Shown piece by piece: positions 21,523-32,950 of a DNA stretch of 64,000 nt (position 1 is the stretch's first letter; each line of letters opens with the position of its first letter). This stretch comes from Dendrocalamus latiflorus. Lineage: Eukaryota > Streptophyta > Magnoliopsida > Poales > Poaceae. Below the pieces are notes generated by a model. The model had not been told where the DNA came from, did no database searches, and was given only the letters and a program-made list of their open reading frames with translations. The stretch covers positions 8,825,465 through 8,889,464 of the forward strand of contig CM029669.1 of the NCBI GenBank assembly GCA_017311315.1. The letters run 5' to 3'. The position numbers and the translations under genes are program-made.

Positions 21523-22878
21523 TTGAGTGAGAATGTTAAAAAGAGTGAGCTGTGTGATTTCACCATATGTGAGTTTGAGAGCATCCAAATTGAAAGTGTG
21601 AGAGATACACCAAAAGAAAAGAGAGAAGTAGAAGATAAACAAAGTGAGGTTGATTTTGAAACGAACACATTAATATCTACTTCTAGTGTTGTTTCTCATA
21701 TTGTGCAGGTTGAAATTGAAGATGAGGAATTAAACATTCAACAACTGGCATCATTGGAAGTCAAAGATGAGGAGATAACCACGGTTGAAGATGAAGTACT
21801 TGCTGTCCCGTTGTTACATCATGATGATTTAGTACTTACAATACCTACATCAACTGAGGAGAACAATAAAGGTAGCAATATTGGTGCTAAAATTAATTGT
21901 GAAATGGTGAGTACTTGTGAGAACTCATATGTGCGAATGAAAATTCCATGTTCTGAAATTTCTTTGCTCAATTTACATAATGTGGAATTGATTACTCATA
22001 AGGAAGTTCTTACTCGAATATCTCCTAGTGATTCTTTGTGTTATATCATATTTGATGATCCTAGAGAGCTATCTAGTGTGATTGAGAATGTTGCTGAAAT
22101 TTCATGTTTAAAATCACTAGTTAGTACCTATGCATATACATATAAGTTCAATTTGATTGGAAATTATGGTATAGATGATAAGTTTTATGATTACCAAATA
22201 TGCATTACATGTGATAAACTTGCTGAATTGAAAATGCATATTTTGGATAAACAAACTTTTGTGCCATATCATGATCACAATGAGATGAGTTTCAACAATA
22301 GTGCTTCATGTTTTAAAAGATTTCTTAAGCCTACTTATTCATCCTTTAACGTACAATCATGTACAAATAATCAGAGTAGCGCAGTTGAAGCATGGAAGGA
22401 ACTAAAAATTTTCTCCCCAATATTTGAACAACTTAATTTGGTTTGGTCCATTAATAACTTGTCCATGTGTTTAGCAAAGTCTAGGATGACTTTTTCTCAT
22501 GGGAGGGAGAATGATATGAAAGACAATATTGCAATGCATACATCTTATGGTTGTTGTTACATTAACTGGTTTGTGTGGAACAACGAGAATGACACAATAA
22601 TTGATTCATACATATACCATGCATATGTGTTTTTCTTTTTATCTACTACGCCTTCAGATGTTCTTGATATGCTAAGCAAAAGAAGTGTCGATGACAAATA
22701 TATATACCATGCATATATGTTGTATTCTTTGCTTAGTACAATTTCAGGCTACCAAAAGCCGAGGACGGCTTTTCTTGAAGAAGGGGAGGATGATGCAAAT
22801 ACGCACGTGCTTAGCACTTTTAAGTCAAATACATTATTTCACTGGAAAGAAGTATTGAGCCGCACTAAATATTGTTAG
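21523..22878 (+). CDS. Uncharacterised 451-codon ORF of element X
   Basis: One long uninterrupted frame in AT-rich DNA. The N-terminal third is acidic and Glu/Val-rich (EIEDEELNIQQ, ASLEVKDEEITTVEDE). The middle holds SLLNLHNVELITHKEVLTR, YKFNLIGNYGIDDKFYDYQ and ICITCDKLAELKMHIL. The last 30 residues, beginning EEGEDDANTH, read into the right LTR, which starts at 22791. It does not resemble gag, protease, RT or integrase. Its C-terminal EEGEDD block matches the end of gypsy polyproteins as I know them, so it may be a remodelled polyprotein tail. A broken relative lies at 57259-57660. The first ATG may not be the true start, since T1 is inserted just upstream. Confidence 0.6.
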   Translation: MSENVKKSELCDFTICEFESIQIESVRDTPKEKREVEDKQSEVDFETNTLISTSSVVSHIVQVEIEDEELNIQQLASLEVKDEEITTVEDEVLAVPLLHHDDLVLTIPTSTEENNKGSNIGAKINCEMVSTCENSYVRMKIPCSEISLLNLHNVELITHKEVLTRISPSDSLCYIIFDDPRELSSVIENVAEISCLKSLVSTYAYTYKFNLIGNYGIDDKFYDYQICITCDKLAELKMHILDKQTFVPYHDHNEMSFNNSASCFKRFLKPTYSSFNVQSCTNNQSSAVEAWKELKIFSPIFEQLNLVWSINNLSMCLAKSRMTFSHGRENDMKDNIAMHTSYGCCYINWFVWNNENDTIIDSYIYHAYVFFFLSTTPSDVLDMLSKRSVDDKYIYHAYMLYSLLSTISGYQKPRTAFLEEGEDDANTHVLSTFKSNTLFHWKEVLSRTKYC

Positions 22879-23845
22879 ATGAATTTGTTTCTTAATGAAT
22901 TTTCTTCTATTCGTGGGAACGATATACTACCATATGCCAAATTCTTATTTATTATTAGGTTTGAATATTATGATGATTCCGGGGCCAAAGCAATGGAGAA
23001 GCACAAGTAGGGTAATCATATTTGCTACCAAAAACAAAAAGCTCAAAGCCCATGGGAATGGAAAGAGGAAAGCCTAGCAGCCCATGCAGCTGATCAAGAG
23101 GAAAGAAGCCCATGCAGTGGGAGAGCAAAAAGGGAGGAGCCCAAGGACTTAAACTACAAGTTTTGGATAAGATTTTCAAGCCAAATTCCGACTTCCCACG
23201 TGCTCAACCCAATTCAAACTCGGATTCAACTCAGAATTAAATTCGGATTCGGTTCGGGACAGCCTGACAGACAGTTACTAAAAATGTCATAACTTTCACA
23301 AACAGAGTCCAATTCAGGTGTTCTAGTCCTTGTTGGAAAGATAATTTCAAGGGCTACGCAATGGATCTAGTCCCACCTTCAAATTCATCACAGATAAAAA
23401 GTTATGACTGAAATAATATGACAGGGGGAAAATATAGTTTTCTTTTTGTGAGAGTTCGTATCTAAAACCATATAGGGTTGAGTTGTACTTGGTGTGGGGA
23501 CCATATGGATGTCCCAAGGGGCTATATAAGCCTTGTATTGGCAGCCTTTAGGGCTCAGACCATGTTTGAGAAAAATCAATCTACTATAGTTTTCGAGTTT
23601 TGCATTGCTGTCGGAATTCTTTATGGAATTAGGAGTATCTTCTTCAATCAAGATCGTTCAGCCTTTCCGTTGGGAATTGGGTGCACGATAGATCTTCGCT
23701 TGGTGGTCGGCGAAATCAACACGAGTGTGTTTTGGCGGATTAAAGAGTGTTCGTCCCTTGAATTGGCATTAGAGGATCATTACGATTCATCAAGACTCCC
23801 GTGAGTATCCATCCTACGTCGAGAAGATCGGGCGACCCCGTATGA
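22791..23845 (+). repeat. X 3' LTR
   Basis: Starts TGATGCAAATACG directly after the purine run GAAGAAGGGGAGGA, which acts as the polypurine tract. It ends CCCCGTATGA where the left copy has CCCCGTATCA, so the terminal CA has mutated to GA. TGAGT follows. Confidence 0.88.
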
Positions 23846-24209
23846 TGAGTATGATGGGTGAGTTGACCTTCTTCCTTGGCTTCCAGATCAAGCAGACTCG
23901 GGAGGGTATCTTCTTACATCAGGGTAAGTACACTCGTGACCTCCTGAGACGCTTTGACATGAGTGATGGCAAGCCAGTGTCAACTCCCATGGCATCATCC
24001 GCCACACTTGACCCAGATGAGGGCGGCGAGGCAGTTGATCAGAAGGAGTATCGCAGCATGATTGGCTCCCTCTTGTACCTCACTGCCTCGAAACCGGACA
24101 TACACTTTTTTGTGTGTGTCTTTGTGCTTGGTTCAGGCTTCTCCTCGTGTATCTCACCGCCAGGCGGTGAAGCACATTCTTTAGTACCTTCGAGCTACCA
24201 TTGACTATG
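23846..24209 (+). pseudogene. C3 reverse transcriptase, middle part
   Basis: Resumes the frame lost at 10556: MGELTFFLGFQIKQT, GIFLHQGKYTRDLLRRF, KPVSTPMASSATLDPDEGG, LLYLTASKPDIHF. A frameshift near 24115 turns the end into unrelated residues. It stops at the C2 insertion (CTATG at 24205-24209). The next C3 codons are at 32442. Confidence 0.88.
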
Positions 24210-25629
24210 TGTTAGTGATATGCCCTAGAGGCAACATGGAGATGTTATATATATCACATACTATGTTTATGATGCATTAGTTTGTTCCTTGAAATAGACA
24301 TTATCATTATTGATCAATGAGTATGTGACTTATTCATGAGACTCTTAATGTCAAAATGTTGCTATTTCTAAATGATCCCTGATTATATATCATATGAGGA
24401 ACAAATATGATTCAAAGATCAGCATATGTATTGATTGATGATCATGTCTCATGGATCATGGTATGGAGATACCAAATCAATAATATGGACATGTGTTAGT
24501 GAACATATGTTGGATAGACCCGCCATGAGACACTGCAGAGATTCCATGTGTCATTAGTTGGTCTCAAGTAGTGTTTATGTAGAATCCTTAGACTTGAGAT
24601 CATCATGGTTCCCAACATGCGTAGTAGCCTATTTTGGGACTACTAACCACTACTCCGTAACTGGGTAGTCATAAAAGTAGTCTTCAGGTTTGCTATGAAA
24701 CATGTAGTGGGATGTGAATGATCAAGATAGAATTTGCCCCTCCTTATGGGAGAGATATCTCTGGGCCCCTCGATGTAATGGATTATGAAAGTGCATGGCC
24801 ATGCCAATGTGATTGAGGAGTCAATCACAAGTTTATAATCCATCACGGAATCGAGAGAGTGATTGAGCTATTAAGAGGATGACACAGGTCTCGCCTTGAG
24901 CTTAATCTATATCGTGAGGCAAAGGGATTCGTACATGAGAACATTACAGGCTCAGCCAATATGATCTTTACGTATACTTTGGGGTTAATATGTCTTGCTA
25001 GAGGCCGCTATTAACAGGGTGACCGGAAAGGCGTTTCCGGGTCGCGACCAAGTATACGTGATCCTACAGGGTCGCACACTTAACGGGTTGGAACACTAAT
25101 TCGAATGTGATTCGGATGTGGGCTCAATTCGGATAGAGATCCGGATAGACTCCTATTGGGCCTCGGTCCAGGAGGCCCAAGTGAGGAGGTCTATATATAT
25201 GGAGGCGGGGGGGGGGGGGGCTGAGGGATACACACTTCTGTTCCTCCCGTGCAAAACCCTAGCCGCCACCTCCCGAGCCAAACCCTAGCCGCTCGCGAGT
25301 GCTGGTACACTCGCGATCGGCGTTCCAGCCCCAGACGTGTGGATACCGGTGGAGGCGCTGCTCGTTGCGGTGTTGATCGGCATCAACAATCTACAGATTG
25401 GATCTGCTCGCGATGTGGTTGATCGCGTGGAGGAGACGATCTGTTCGGGACGATCGGCTACTTCCACAACTACCTCGACTCGCGTGGTTGGATCGGCTTC
25501 TCCAACTCTTCTTCCGCTGCGCTGCGCGTCTAGTGGTAACGATCTATGATCCCTCCTTAGCATGATGTCCTGGTGTGCGCGGTAGAAATTTTTTATTTTC
25601 TGCTATCGTAGCCTACGCGCATTCCTTCA
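24210..25629 (+). repeat. C2 5' LTR
   Basis: TGTTAGTGATATGCC to TTCCTTCA. It contains TATATATATGG followed by a run of 14 G (near 25207); the 3' LTR has one C in the same run. Confidence 0.95.
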
Positions 25630-25630
25630 G

Positions 25631-25643
25631 TGGTATCAGAGCC
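25631..25643 (+). other. C2 primer-binding site
   Basis: TGGTATCAGAGCC one base after the LTR, complementary to initiator methionine tRNA. Confidence 0.93.
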
Positions 25644-27036
25644 ATCTTGCTTAGTTTGCGATCTGGATCAGCGCATATGTTGATATGCGGTTGTAGTAGA
25701 TTGGATCTATTACAGTCTAGATCAATCGGTTCATGTGATGAATCGATGGTAGCACGGGTTGATGAAATCAATCGGTGAATCGGGGTTAGATGAGGCGCAG
25801 ATTGTATTACTACTAGTGCCCTAGAGATTGTCTCGGATCGGCATGTGGTGGTTATGTCGAATACTAGTAGGATATGAATCTGATAGCCTCGGGCCAATGA
25901 AAAAAACTAGTGTCCTAGAGAATGTCTCGGATCGGCATATGGTGGTTATGTCGAATACTAGTAGGTTACGGATCTGATGGCCTCGGCCCAGTGGAAAAAC
26001 TAGCTTCCTAGAGAATGTCTCGGATCGGCATAAGGTGGTTGTGCCAAATAGTTTTTCCATTGCGATTTCATAGATTGGATCTGTAAATTTCGTAGGGTGT
26101 ACCCGCCTTGTATAGCGTCCTGGGTTCACATCGTTAGGTAGAATACGATTCTACGTCTAACTTGTTTTTGCAGAGAATGATGTGAATAGTATGGCCCTAT
26201 ATCTTATTGGAATGTATGAGATGTATGTGATGCATGTAACATTCGTTCATGGCCTGCGTGTCATGATTATTTCAGCTATTGTTAGCTGTCTATATTGTAT
26301 TTAACGACCTGCGTGTCGACCTTAATGCTTGAATCTATCTTTGTAATCTTCAATTTCTAGCTATTATAGGTAGTAGCCTAGTTTTGAGGTTACAAGCTTT
26401 CAAGCATGGTGGCCTAAAGGAGTGATGTGGAGGATGGAGATCGTCTACACCTACATGGAGATGGAGATCACCATTGTTTGGGCCATACTACTTCACAGTT
26501 AAATGTGTTTATCTGTGATATTATCTATCTTATTCTTATGTAATGTTTTTGTGATATGTTGCTTTGGTAGGATAGAATCCCTCATAAAATTAGGTGTTCA
26601 TGCCCTTCCATATGTTGCACCAAAAGATAATGATCACCGCATGGTAGGTCTACCAAAGTAGAGTGCCGTCGGTTATCATCATTATTTGGGGTAGATGTCG
26701 GACATCTACATGCGGAAGCATTTGGTTTACTTAACAAGGTTATCAAAACAGTTTTGGACCTTGGGGCATAGGTTGGGGCCGGGGCATATTGATGTCACCC
26801 AACAAGCAAGAGTCACATAGGGATGTGATTAGCAAGGTGTTGCTTACCCATGTCACTAGTTTTCTAGCCGTGACGCCAAAGCTCACTAGGAATTAGTGAA
26901 ATGAGGATCTTGACCCACTATGTAACTTAGAGGGAGTTTTGTTGCAAAACACATAGTGGGAGTCTTTTGTTAAATAGTTTAATAAAAGATGAACATAAAC
27001 ATAGTGCTAAACTTTGCATATTCTTTGTTGTAGATC
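25644..27036 (+). other. C2 untranslated leader
   Basis: A 1.4-kb noncoding leader between PBS and gag ATG. It contains a triplicated block (25816-26060) and several short upstream ATGs. It would hold the packaging signal, but I cannot locate it. Confidence 0.6.
25816..26060 (+). repeat. Triplicated 94-bp block in C2 leader
   Basis: CTAGAG(A/T)ATGTCTCGGATCGGCAT occurs at about 25821, 25915 and 26008. Each block ends with a GGCC(A/C)A-type run and AAAAACTAG. Confidence 0.88.
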
Positions 27037-30000
27037 ATGTCAACTAATGCCGCATCCAGTTCTTTTAATTTGCGATCTATTCTTGAGAAAGAAAAACTCA
27101 ATGGAACGAACTTTATGGATTGGTATCGCAACTTGAGAATTGTTCTCAAGCAAGAGCGCAAGGAGTATGTCCTTGAGTCTCCTTATCCTGATGACTTGCC
27201 TGATAATGCTACTGCAGCTGCATGGAGAGCTTATGAGAAGCAAACGAATGATTGCCTTGATGTGAGCTGTCTCATGCTTGCCACAATGTCCTCTGAGCTT
27301 CAGAAGCAATATGAGAACACAGATGCCTACAATATCATTGTGGGGTTGCGTGGTATGTTTGAGAACCAAGCAAGGGCTGAGAGGTTCAACACTTCAAAGT
27401 CCTTGTTTGCGTGTAGGCTTGCAGAAGGGAATCCCGTCAGCCCTCATGTGATTAAGATGATTGGCTACATTGAGAGTCTGGAAAAGCTTGGTTTTCCCCT
27501 TAGCCAAGAGTTGGCTACTGATGTGATTCTCCAGTCGCTCCCCCCGAGCTTTGAGCCATTCATACTGAACTATCACATGAACAACATGGATAAGACCTTG
27601 GCAGAGTTGCATGGGATGCTAAAAGCTGCCGAGGAAAGCATTAAGAAAAGCAGCAATCATGTGATGATGATGCAGAAAGGCAAGGGCAAGCCCAATGTCA
27701 AGAAAGGCGCGGTCAAAAGAAAGTTAGCTCCCGATGAGATCGCGAGCAGTTCTAAGGCCAAGCAAGTCAAGAAGGGCACTGCTCCTAATGCAGATTGTTA
27801 CTACTATAAGCAATCAGGTCATTGGAAAAGGAACTGCCCAAAGTACTTGGAGGATCTTGAGAAGAAGAAGGGAAGTACGACTTCCTCTCCAGGTATAAAT
27901 GTTATAGAGATCAATCTTGCTACTTCATCCACTGATTCTTGGGTATTTGATACCGGATCGGTTGCTCACATTTGCAAATCGTTGCAGGGGCTATGAAGAA
28001 GTAGAAGTTTGAGGAGGAGCGAAGTGGATCTTCGCGTTGGTAATGGAGCAAAAGTTGCTGCGGTGGCTGTTGGCACCATGCCATTGTCTTTACCTTCAGG
28101 ATTAGTTTTGGAATTGAATAATTGTTATTGTGTTCCATCTCTTTCCAAGAACATTATTTCTGCTTCATGTTTGCAAGCAGAAGGTTATGACTTTAGATCT
28201 ATGAACAATGGTTGTTCTCTTTATTTCAAAGATATGTTCTATTGTCATACTCCATTGGTGAATGGGTTATATGTTCTTACTCTTGAAGAGTCACCGGTCT
28301 ATAACATTAATGCAAAGAGGCAACGTTCGAATGATTTGAATCCCACGTTTATTTGGCACTGTCGCTTAGGTCACATAAATGAGAAACGCATGGAGAAGCT
28401 CCATAGAGATGGTATTCTGCACTCATTTGATTTTGAATCATTTGAGACATGCGAATCTTGTTTACTTGGCAAGATGACAAAGGCACCTTTCACCGGTCAA
28501 GGTGAACGGGCAAGTGACTTATTGGCACTCGTACATTCTGATGTATGTGGACCAATGAGCTCAACAGCCAGAGGTGGTTTTCAGTACTTCATAACTTTTA
28601 CTGATGACTTTAGTAGATATGGGTATATCTACCTCATGAAGCATAAGTCTGAATCCTTTGAAAAGTTCAAAGAATTCCAAAATGAAGTGCAAAATCATTT
28701 AGGCAAGACAATCAAGTTTCTACGATCTGATCGTGGAGGCGAGTATTTGAGCCATGAGTTTGGCAATCATCTGAAGGATTGTGGAATTGTTCCACAATTG
28801 ACTCCGCCAGGAACACCTCAATGGAATGGGGTATCTGAACGGAGAAATCGCACCTTATTAGATATGGTGCGCTCCATGATGAGCCAAGCTGATCTTCCGT
28901 TGTCCTTTTGGGGGTACGCTCTTGAAACAGCCGCTTTCACACTAAACAGGGTTCCATCAAAATCAGTAGAAAAGACACCATATGAGATGTGGACAGGACA
29001 ACGTCCTAGCTTGTCTTTTCTTAAGATTTGGGGATGTGAGGCTTATGTAAAACGTTTACAATCTGATAAGCTCACTCCTAAATCTGATAAATGCTTCTTT
29101 ATCGGGTATCCTAAGGAAACAAAAGGATATTACTTCTATAATCAAGGAGAAGGCAAAGTGTTTGTCGCCCGGCATGGTGTCTTCTTAGAGAAAGAGTTTC
29201 TCTCAAGAAGGGATAGTGGGAGCACGGTGCAGCTTGAAGAAATTCGAGAAACACCTGAAAACATTTCAGCTCCTACAGAACCACAACAGGATGAACAAAC
29301 TGTTGAAGAACCTGTTGTGGACACACCGGCACCACGTAGGTCAGAGAGGTCACGTCGTGCACCTGAGAGGTACATGTTCTTGACTACTCAACAACGGGAC
29401 ATATTGTTGTTAGACAACGATGAGCCTAAGACCTATGAAGAAGCGATGGTGGGACCAGACTCTGAGAAATGGCTCGAAGCCATGAGATCCGAAATTGAAT
29501 CCATGCACAGTAATCAAGTTTGGAACTTGGTTGATCCACCTGATGGTGTTAAAACCATTGAGTGCAAATGGATTTTCAAGAAAAAGATAGACATAGATGG
29601 AAATGTTCACATCTATAAAGCGCGATTGGTGGCCAAAGGTTTCAAACAAATTCAACGTGTCGATTATGATGAAACTTTTTCGCCCGTCGCAATGCTAAAG
29701 TCTATTCGGATCATTCTAGCGATTGCTGCATATTTTGACTATGAAATATGGCAAATGGATGTCAAAATAGCTTTCCTTAATGGAAATCTGAGTGAGGATG
29801 TGTACATGACACAGCCCACGGGTTTTGTCGATCTGCAATCAGTTGGAAAGATATGCAAGCTGCAAAGATCCATTTATGGATTAAAGCAGGCATCTCGGAG
29901 TTGGAACATTCGTTTTGATGAAGTAATCAAAGGGTTTGGTTTCATCAAGAACGAAGAAGAACCTTGTGTTTACAAAAGGGCTAGTGGGAGCGCACTCGTG

Positions 30001-30996
30001 TTTCTGGTCTTATATGTGGATGACATAGTACTGATCGGAAATGACATTCCTATGCTCGAATCTGTTAAGTCTTCATTGAAAAATAGTTTCTCTATGAAAG
30101 ATTTAGGAGAGGCGGCATATATTCTGGGCATCAAGATCTATAGGGATAGATCAAGAAGGCTAATTGGATTAAGCCAAGATATGTACATTGACAAGGTGTT
30201 GAAAAGGTTCAACATGCAGGATTCCAAGAAAGGCTTCCTACCTATGTCACGTGGTATAAATCTTAGCAAGAGTCAGTGTCCTAGTACACCTGATGAGCGG
30301 GATAAAATGAATGCGATTCCATATGCTTCGGCTATGGGGTCCATTATGTATGCCATGCTTTGTACACATCCAGATGTCTCGTATGCTTTAAGTGCTACAA
30401 GTAGATACCAATCAGATCCAGGTGAAAGTCACTGGATTGCCGTAAAGAACATCTTGAAGTACTTGAGAAGAACTAAAGATGTGTTCCTCGTCTATGGGGG
30501 TGAGGAAGGGCTCGTTGTAAATGGTTACACCGATGCTAGCTTCCAAACTGACAAAGACGATTTCAGATCGCAATCTGGATTTGTGTTCTGCCTGAACGGC
30601 GGTGCGGTGAGCTGGAAGAGTTCCAAGCAGGAGACGGTTGCTGATTCTACAACAGAAGTCGAGTACATAGCAGCTTCTGAAGCTGCTAAAGAGGCTGTTT
30701 GGATTAAGAAATTTGTTTCTGAGCTTGGTGTGGTGGCTAGTGCCTCCAGCCCAATGGACCTCTACTGTGACAATAGTGGGGCCATTGCGCAAGCCAAGGA
30801 GCCTAGATCGCACCAGAAGTACAAGCACATTCTACGGCGATTTCATCTCATCCGCGAGATTGTGGAGAGAGGCGATGTGAAGATATGCAAAGTACAAATG
30901 GATTTGAACATTGCAGATCCGTTGACAAAGCCGCTTCCCCAGCCAAAGCATGAGGCTCACACTAGGGCAATGGGTATTAGATACCTACATGGTTGA
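27037..30996 (+). pseudogene. C2 gag-pol polyprotein, one in-frame stop
   Basis: A single frame of 1,320 codons from ATG 27037, interrupted only by TGA at 27994, where relatives have CGA. Domains in order: gag (LNGTNFMDWYRNLRIVLKQE, capsid to about residue 210), zinc knuckle CYYYKQSGHWKRNC in which the second Cys is Tyr, protease WVFDTGSVAHIC, pre-integrase FIWHCRLGHINEKR, integrase with HSDVCGPM, FTDDFSRYGY, RSDRGGEY and NGVSERRNRT, RT with QMDVKIAFLNG and catalytic YVDDIVLIGN, RNase H with YTDASFQTD, and the closing ADPLTKPL. It drives the whole replication cycle in virus-like particles. The stop falls just after the protease active site, so only gag and a partial protease could be made without readthrough. 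Confidence 0.92.
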
Positions 30997-31016
30997 CTCT
31001 AGTGCAAGTGGGAGAC

Positions 31017-32436
31017 TGTTAGTGATATGCCCTAGAGGCAACATGGAGATGTTATATATATCACATACTATGTTTATGATGCATTAGTTTGTTCCTTGAA
31101 ATAGACATTATCATTATTGATCAATGAGTATGTGACTTATTCATGAGACTCTTAATGTCAAAATGTTGCTATTTCTAAATGATCCCTGATTATATATCAT
31201 ATGAGGAACAAATATGATTCAAAGATCAGCATATGTATTGATTGATGATCATGTCTCATGGATCATGGTATGGAGATACCAAATCAATAATATGGACATG
31301 TGTTACTGAACATATGTTGGATAGACCCGCCATGAGACACTGCAGAGATTCCATGTGTCATTAGTTGGTCTCAAGTAGTGTTTATGTAGAATCCTTAGAC
31401 TTGAGATCATCATGGTTTCCAACATGCGTAGTAGCCTATTTTGGGACTACTAACCACTACTCCGTAACTGGGTAGTCATAAAAGTAGTCTTCGGGTTTGC
31501 TATGAAACATGTAGTTGGATGTGAATGATCAAGATAGAATTTGCCCCTCCTTATGGGAGAGATATCTCTGGGCCCCTCGATGTAATGGATTATGAAAGTG
31601 CATGGCCATGCCAATGTGATTGAGGAGTCAATCACAAGTTTATAATCCATCACGGAATCGAGAGAGTGATTGAGCTATTAAGAGGATGACACAGGTCTCG
31701 CCTTGAGCTTAATCTATATCGTGAGGCAAAGGGATTCGTACATGAGAACATTACAGGTTCAGCCGATATGATCTTTACGTATACTTTGGGGTTAATATGT
31801 CTTGCTAGAGGCCGCTATTAACAGGGTGACCGGAAAGGCGTTTCTGGGTCGCGACCAAGTATACGTGATCCTACAGGGTCGCACACTTAACGGGTTGGAA
31901 CACTAATTCGAATGTGATTCGGATGTGGGCTCAATTCGGATAGAGATCCGGATAGACTCCTATTGGGCCTCGGTCCACGAGGCCCAAGTGAGGAGGTCTA
32001 TATATATGGAGGCGGGGGGGGGGCGGGCTGAGGGATACACACTTCTGTTCCTCCCGAGCAAAACCCTAGCCGCCACCTCCCGAGCCAAACCCTAGCCGCT
32101 CGCGAGTGCTGGTACACTCGCGATCGGCGTTCCAGCCCCGGACGTGTGGATACCGGTGGAGGCGCTGCTCGTTGCGGCGTTGATCGGCATCAACAATCTA
32201 CAGATTGGATCTGCTCGCGATGTGGTTGATCACGTGGAGGAGACGATCTGTTCGGGACGATCGGCTACTTCCACTACTACCTCGACGCGCGTGGTTGGAT
32301 CGGCTTCTCCAACTCTTCTTCCGCTGCGATGCGCGTCTAGTGGTAACGATCTATGATCCCTCCTTAGCATGATGTCCTGGTGTGCGCGGTAGAAATTTTT
32401 TATTTTCTGCTATCGTAGCCTACGCGCGTTCCTTCA
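31017..32436 (+). repeat. C2 3' LTR
   Basis: 1,420 bp, same length as the 5' copy. Followed by CTATG, the target duplication. Confidence 0.95.
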
Positions 32437-32950
32437 CTATGGTATCTGGTACTCTTCCTCTTCTTGTCTTTCCTTGAGAGCCTACTCGGATGCAGACTTT
32501 GCTGGCTGTACGATAGATAGGAAGAGCACTTCGGGTACCTGCCAGTTCATTGGCACTTCTCTCGTTTCCTGGTCTTCGAGGAAGCAGTCCGGTGTTGCAC
32601 AGTCCACCGCAGAGGCCGAGTACGTTGCTGCAGCCAGTTGCTGTAGCCAGGTGCTTTGGATGGTCTCGACCCTGCGGGACTTTGGGTTAGTTATCGACAG
32701 TGTTCTACTCTTTTGTGATAACACTTCTGTGATTAACATTGCTAAGAACCCAGTGCAGCATTCTCGGACTAAGCATATTGATATCAGATATCACTTTCTT
32801 CGAGACCAAGTGGAGAAGGGTGACATAGTGCTCCAGTTTGTGGAGAGTGACCACCAGTTGGCTGATATCTTTACCAAGCCTTTGGATAGCTCTAGGTTTT
32901 CAGCCTTGCGGGGAGAGCTTGGGGTGGTTTGTCCTTATGGACTGTTGTGA
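32437..32950 (+). pseudogene. C3 RNase H and polyprotein end
   Basis: After the CTATG copy the C3 frame resumes: RAYSDADFAGCTIDRKST, SLVSWSSRKQSGVAQST, AEAEYVAAASCCSQVLW, FCDNTSVINIAKNPVQHSR, HIDIRYHFLRDQVEKGDI and DIFTKPLDSSRFSALRGEL, ending TGA 32950. The acidic residues of copia RNase H (D of SDAD, E of AEAEY, D of CDN) are present. This fragment is open by itself but cut off from the rest of pol. Confidence 0.92.

Larger units (their letters stand above)
10557..23845 (+). mobile_element. Gypsy-like non-autonomous element X with T1 nested inside
   Basis: Two LTRs of about 1.06 kb (10557-11618, 22791-23845) in direct orientation, both starting TGATGCA, flanked by TGAGT. Internal sequence consists only of a leader (11619-11890) and 21357-22790, which carries one long ORF. 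No gag, protease, RT or integrase is present. The LTR 5' end codes for a tail resembling the end of gypsy polyproteins, and related scraps occur at 38693, 39500 and 57259. By eye the two LTRs differ by roughly 5 percent, so X is much older than the T1 inside it. Confidence 0.85.
24210..32436 (+). mobile_element. Nearly intact Ty1/copia element C2
   Basis: Complete element of 8,227 bp with two 1,420-bp LTRs, PBS, leader, one gag-pol frame, and a purine tract (AAGTGGGAGAC) before the 3' LTR, flanked by perfect 5-bp copies of CTATG. Counting by eye I find about 18 LTR differences (a little over 1 percent), so insertion was recent. The target was the RT/RNase H region of C3. Three other copies of its LTR family are in the window (2998, 47918, and the pair here). 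Confidence 0.95.
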
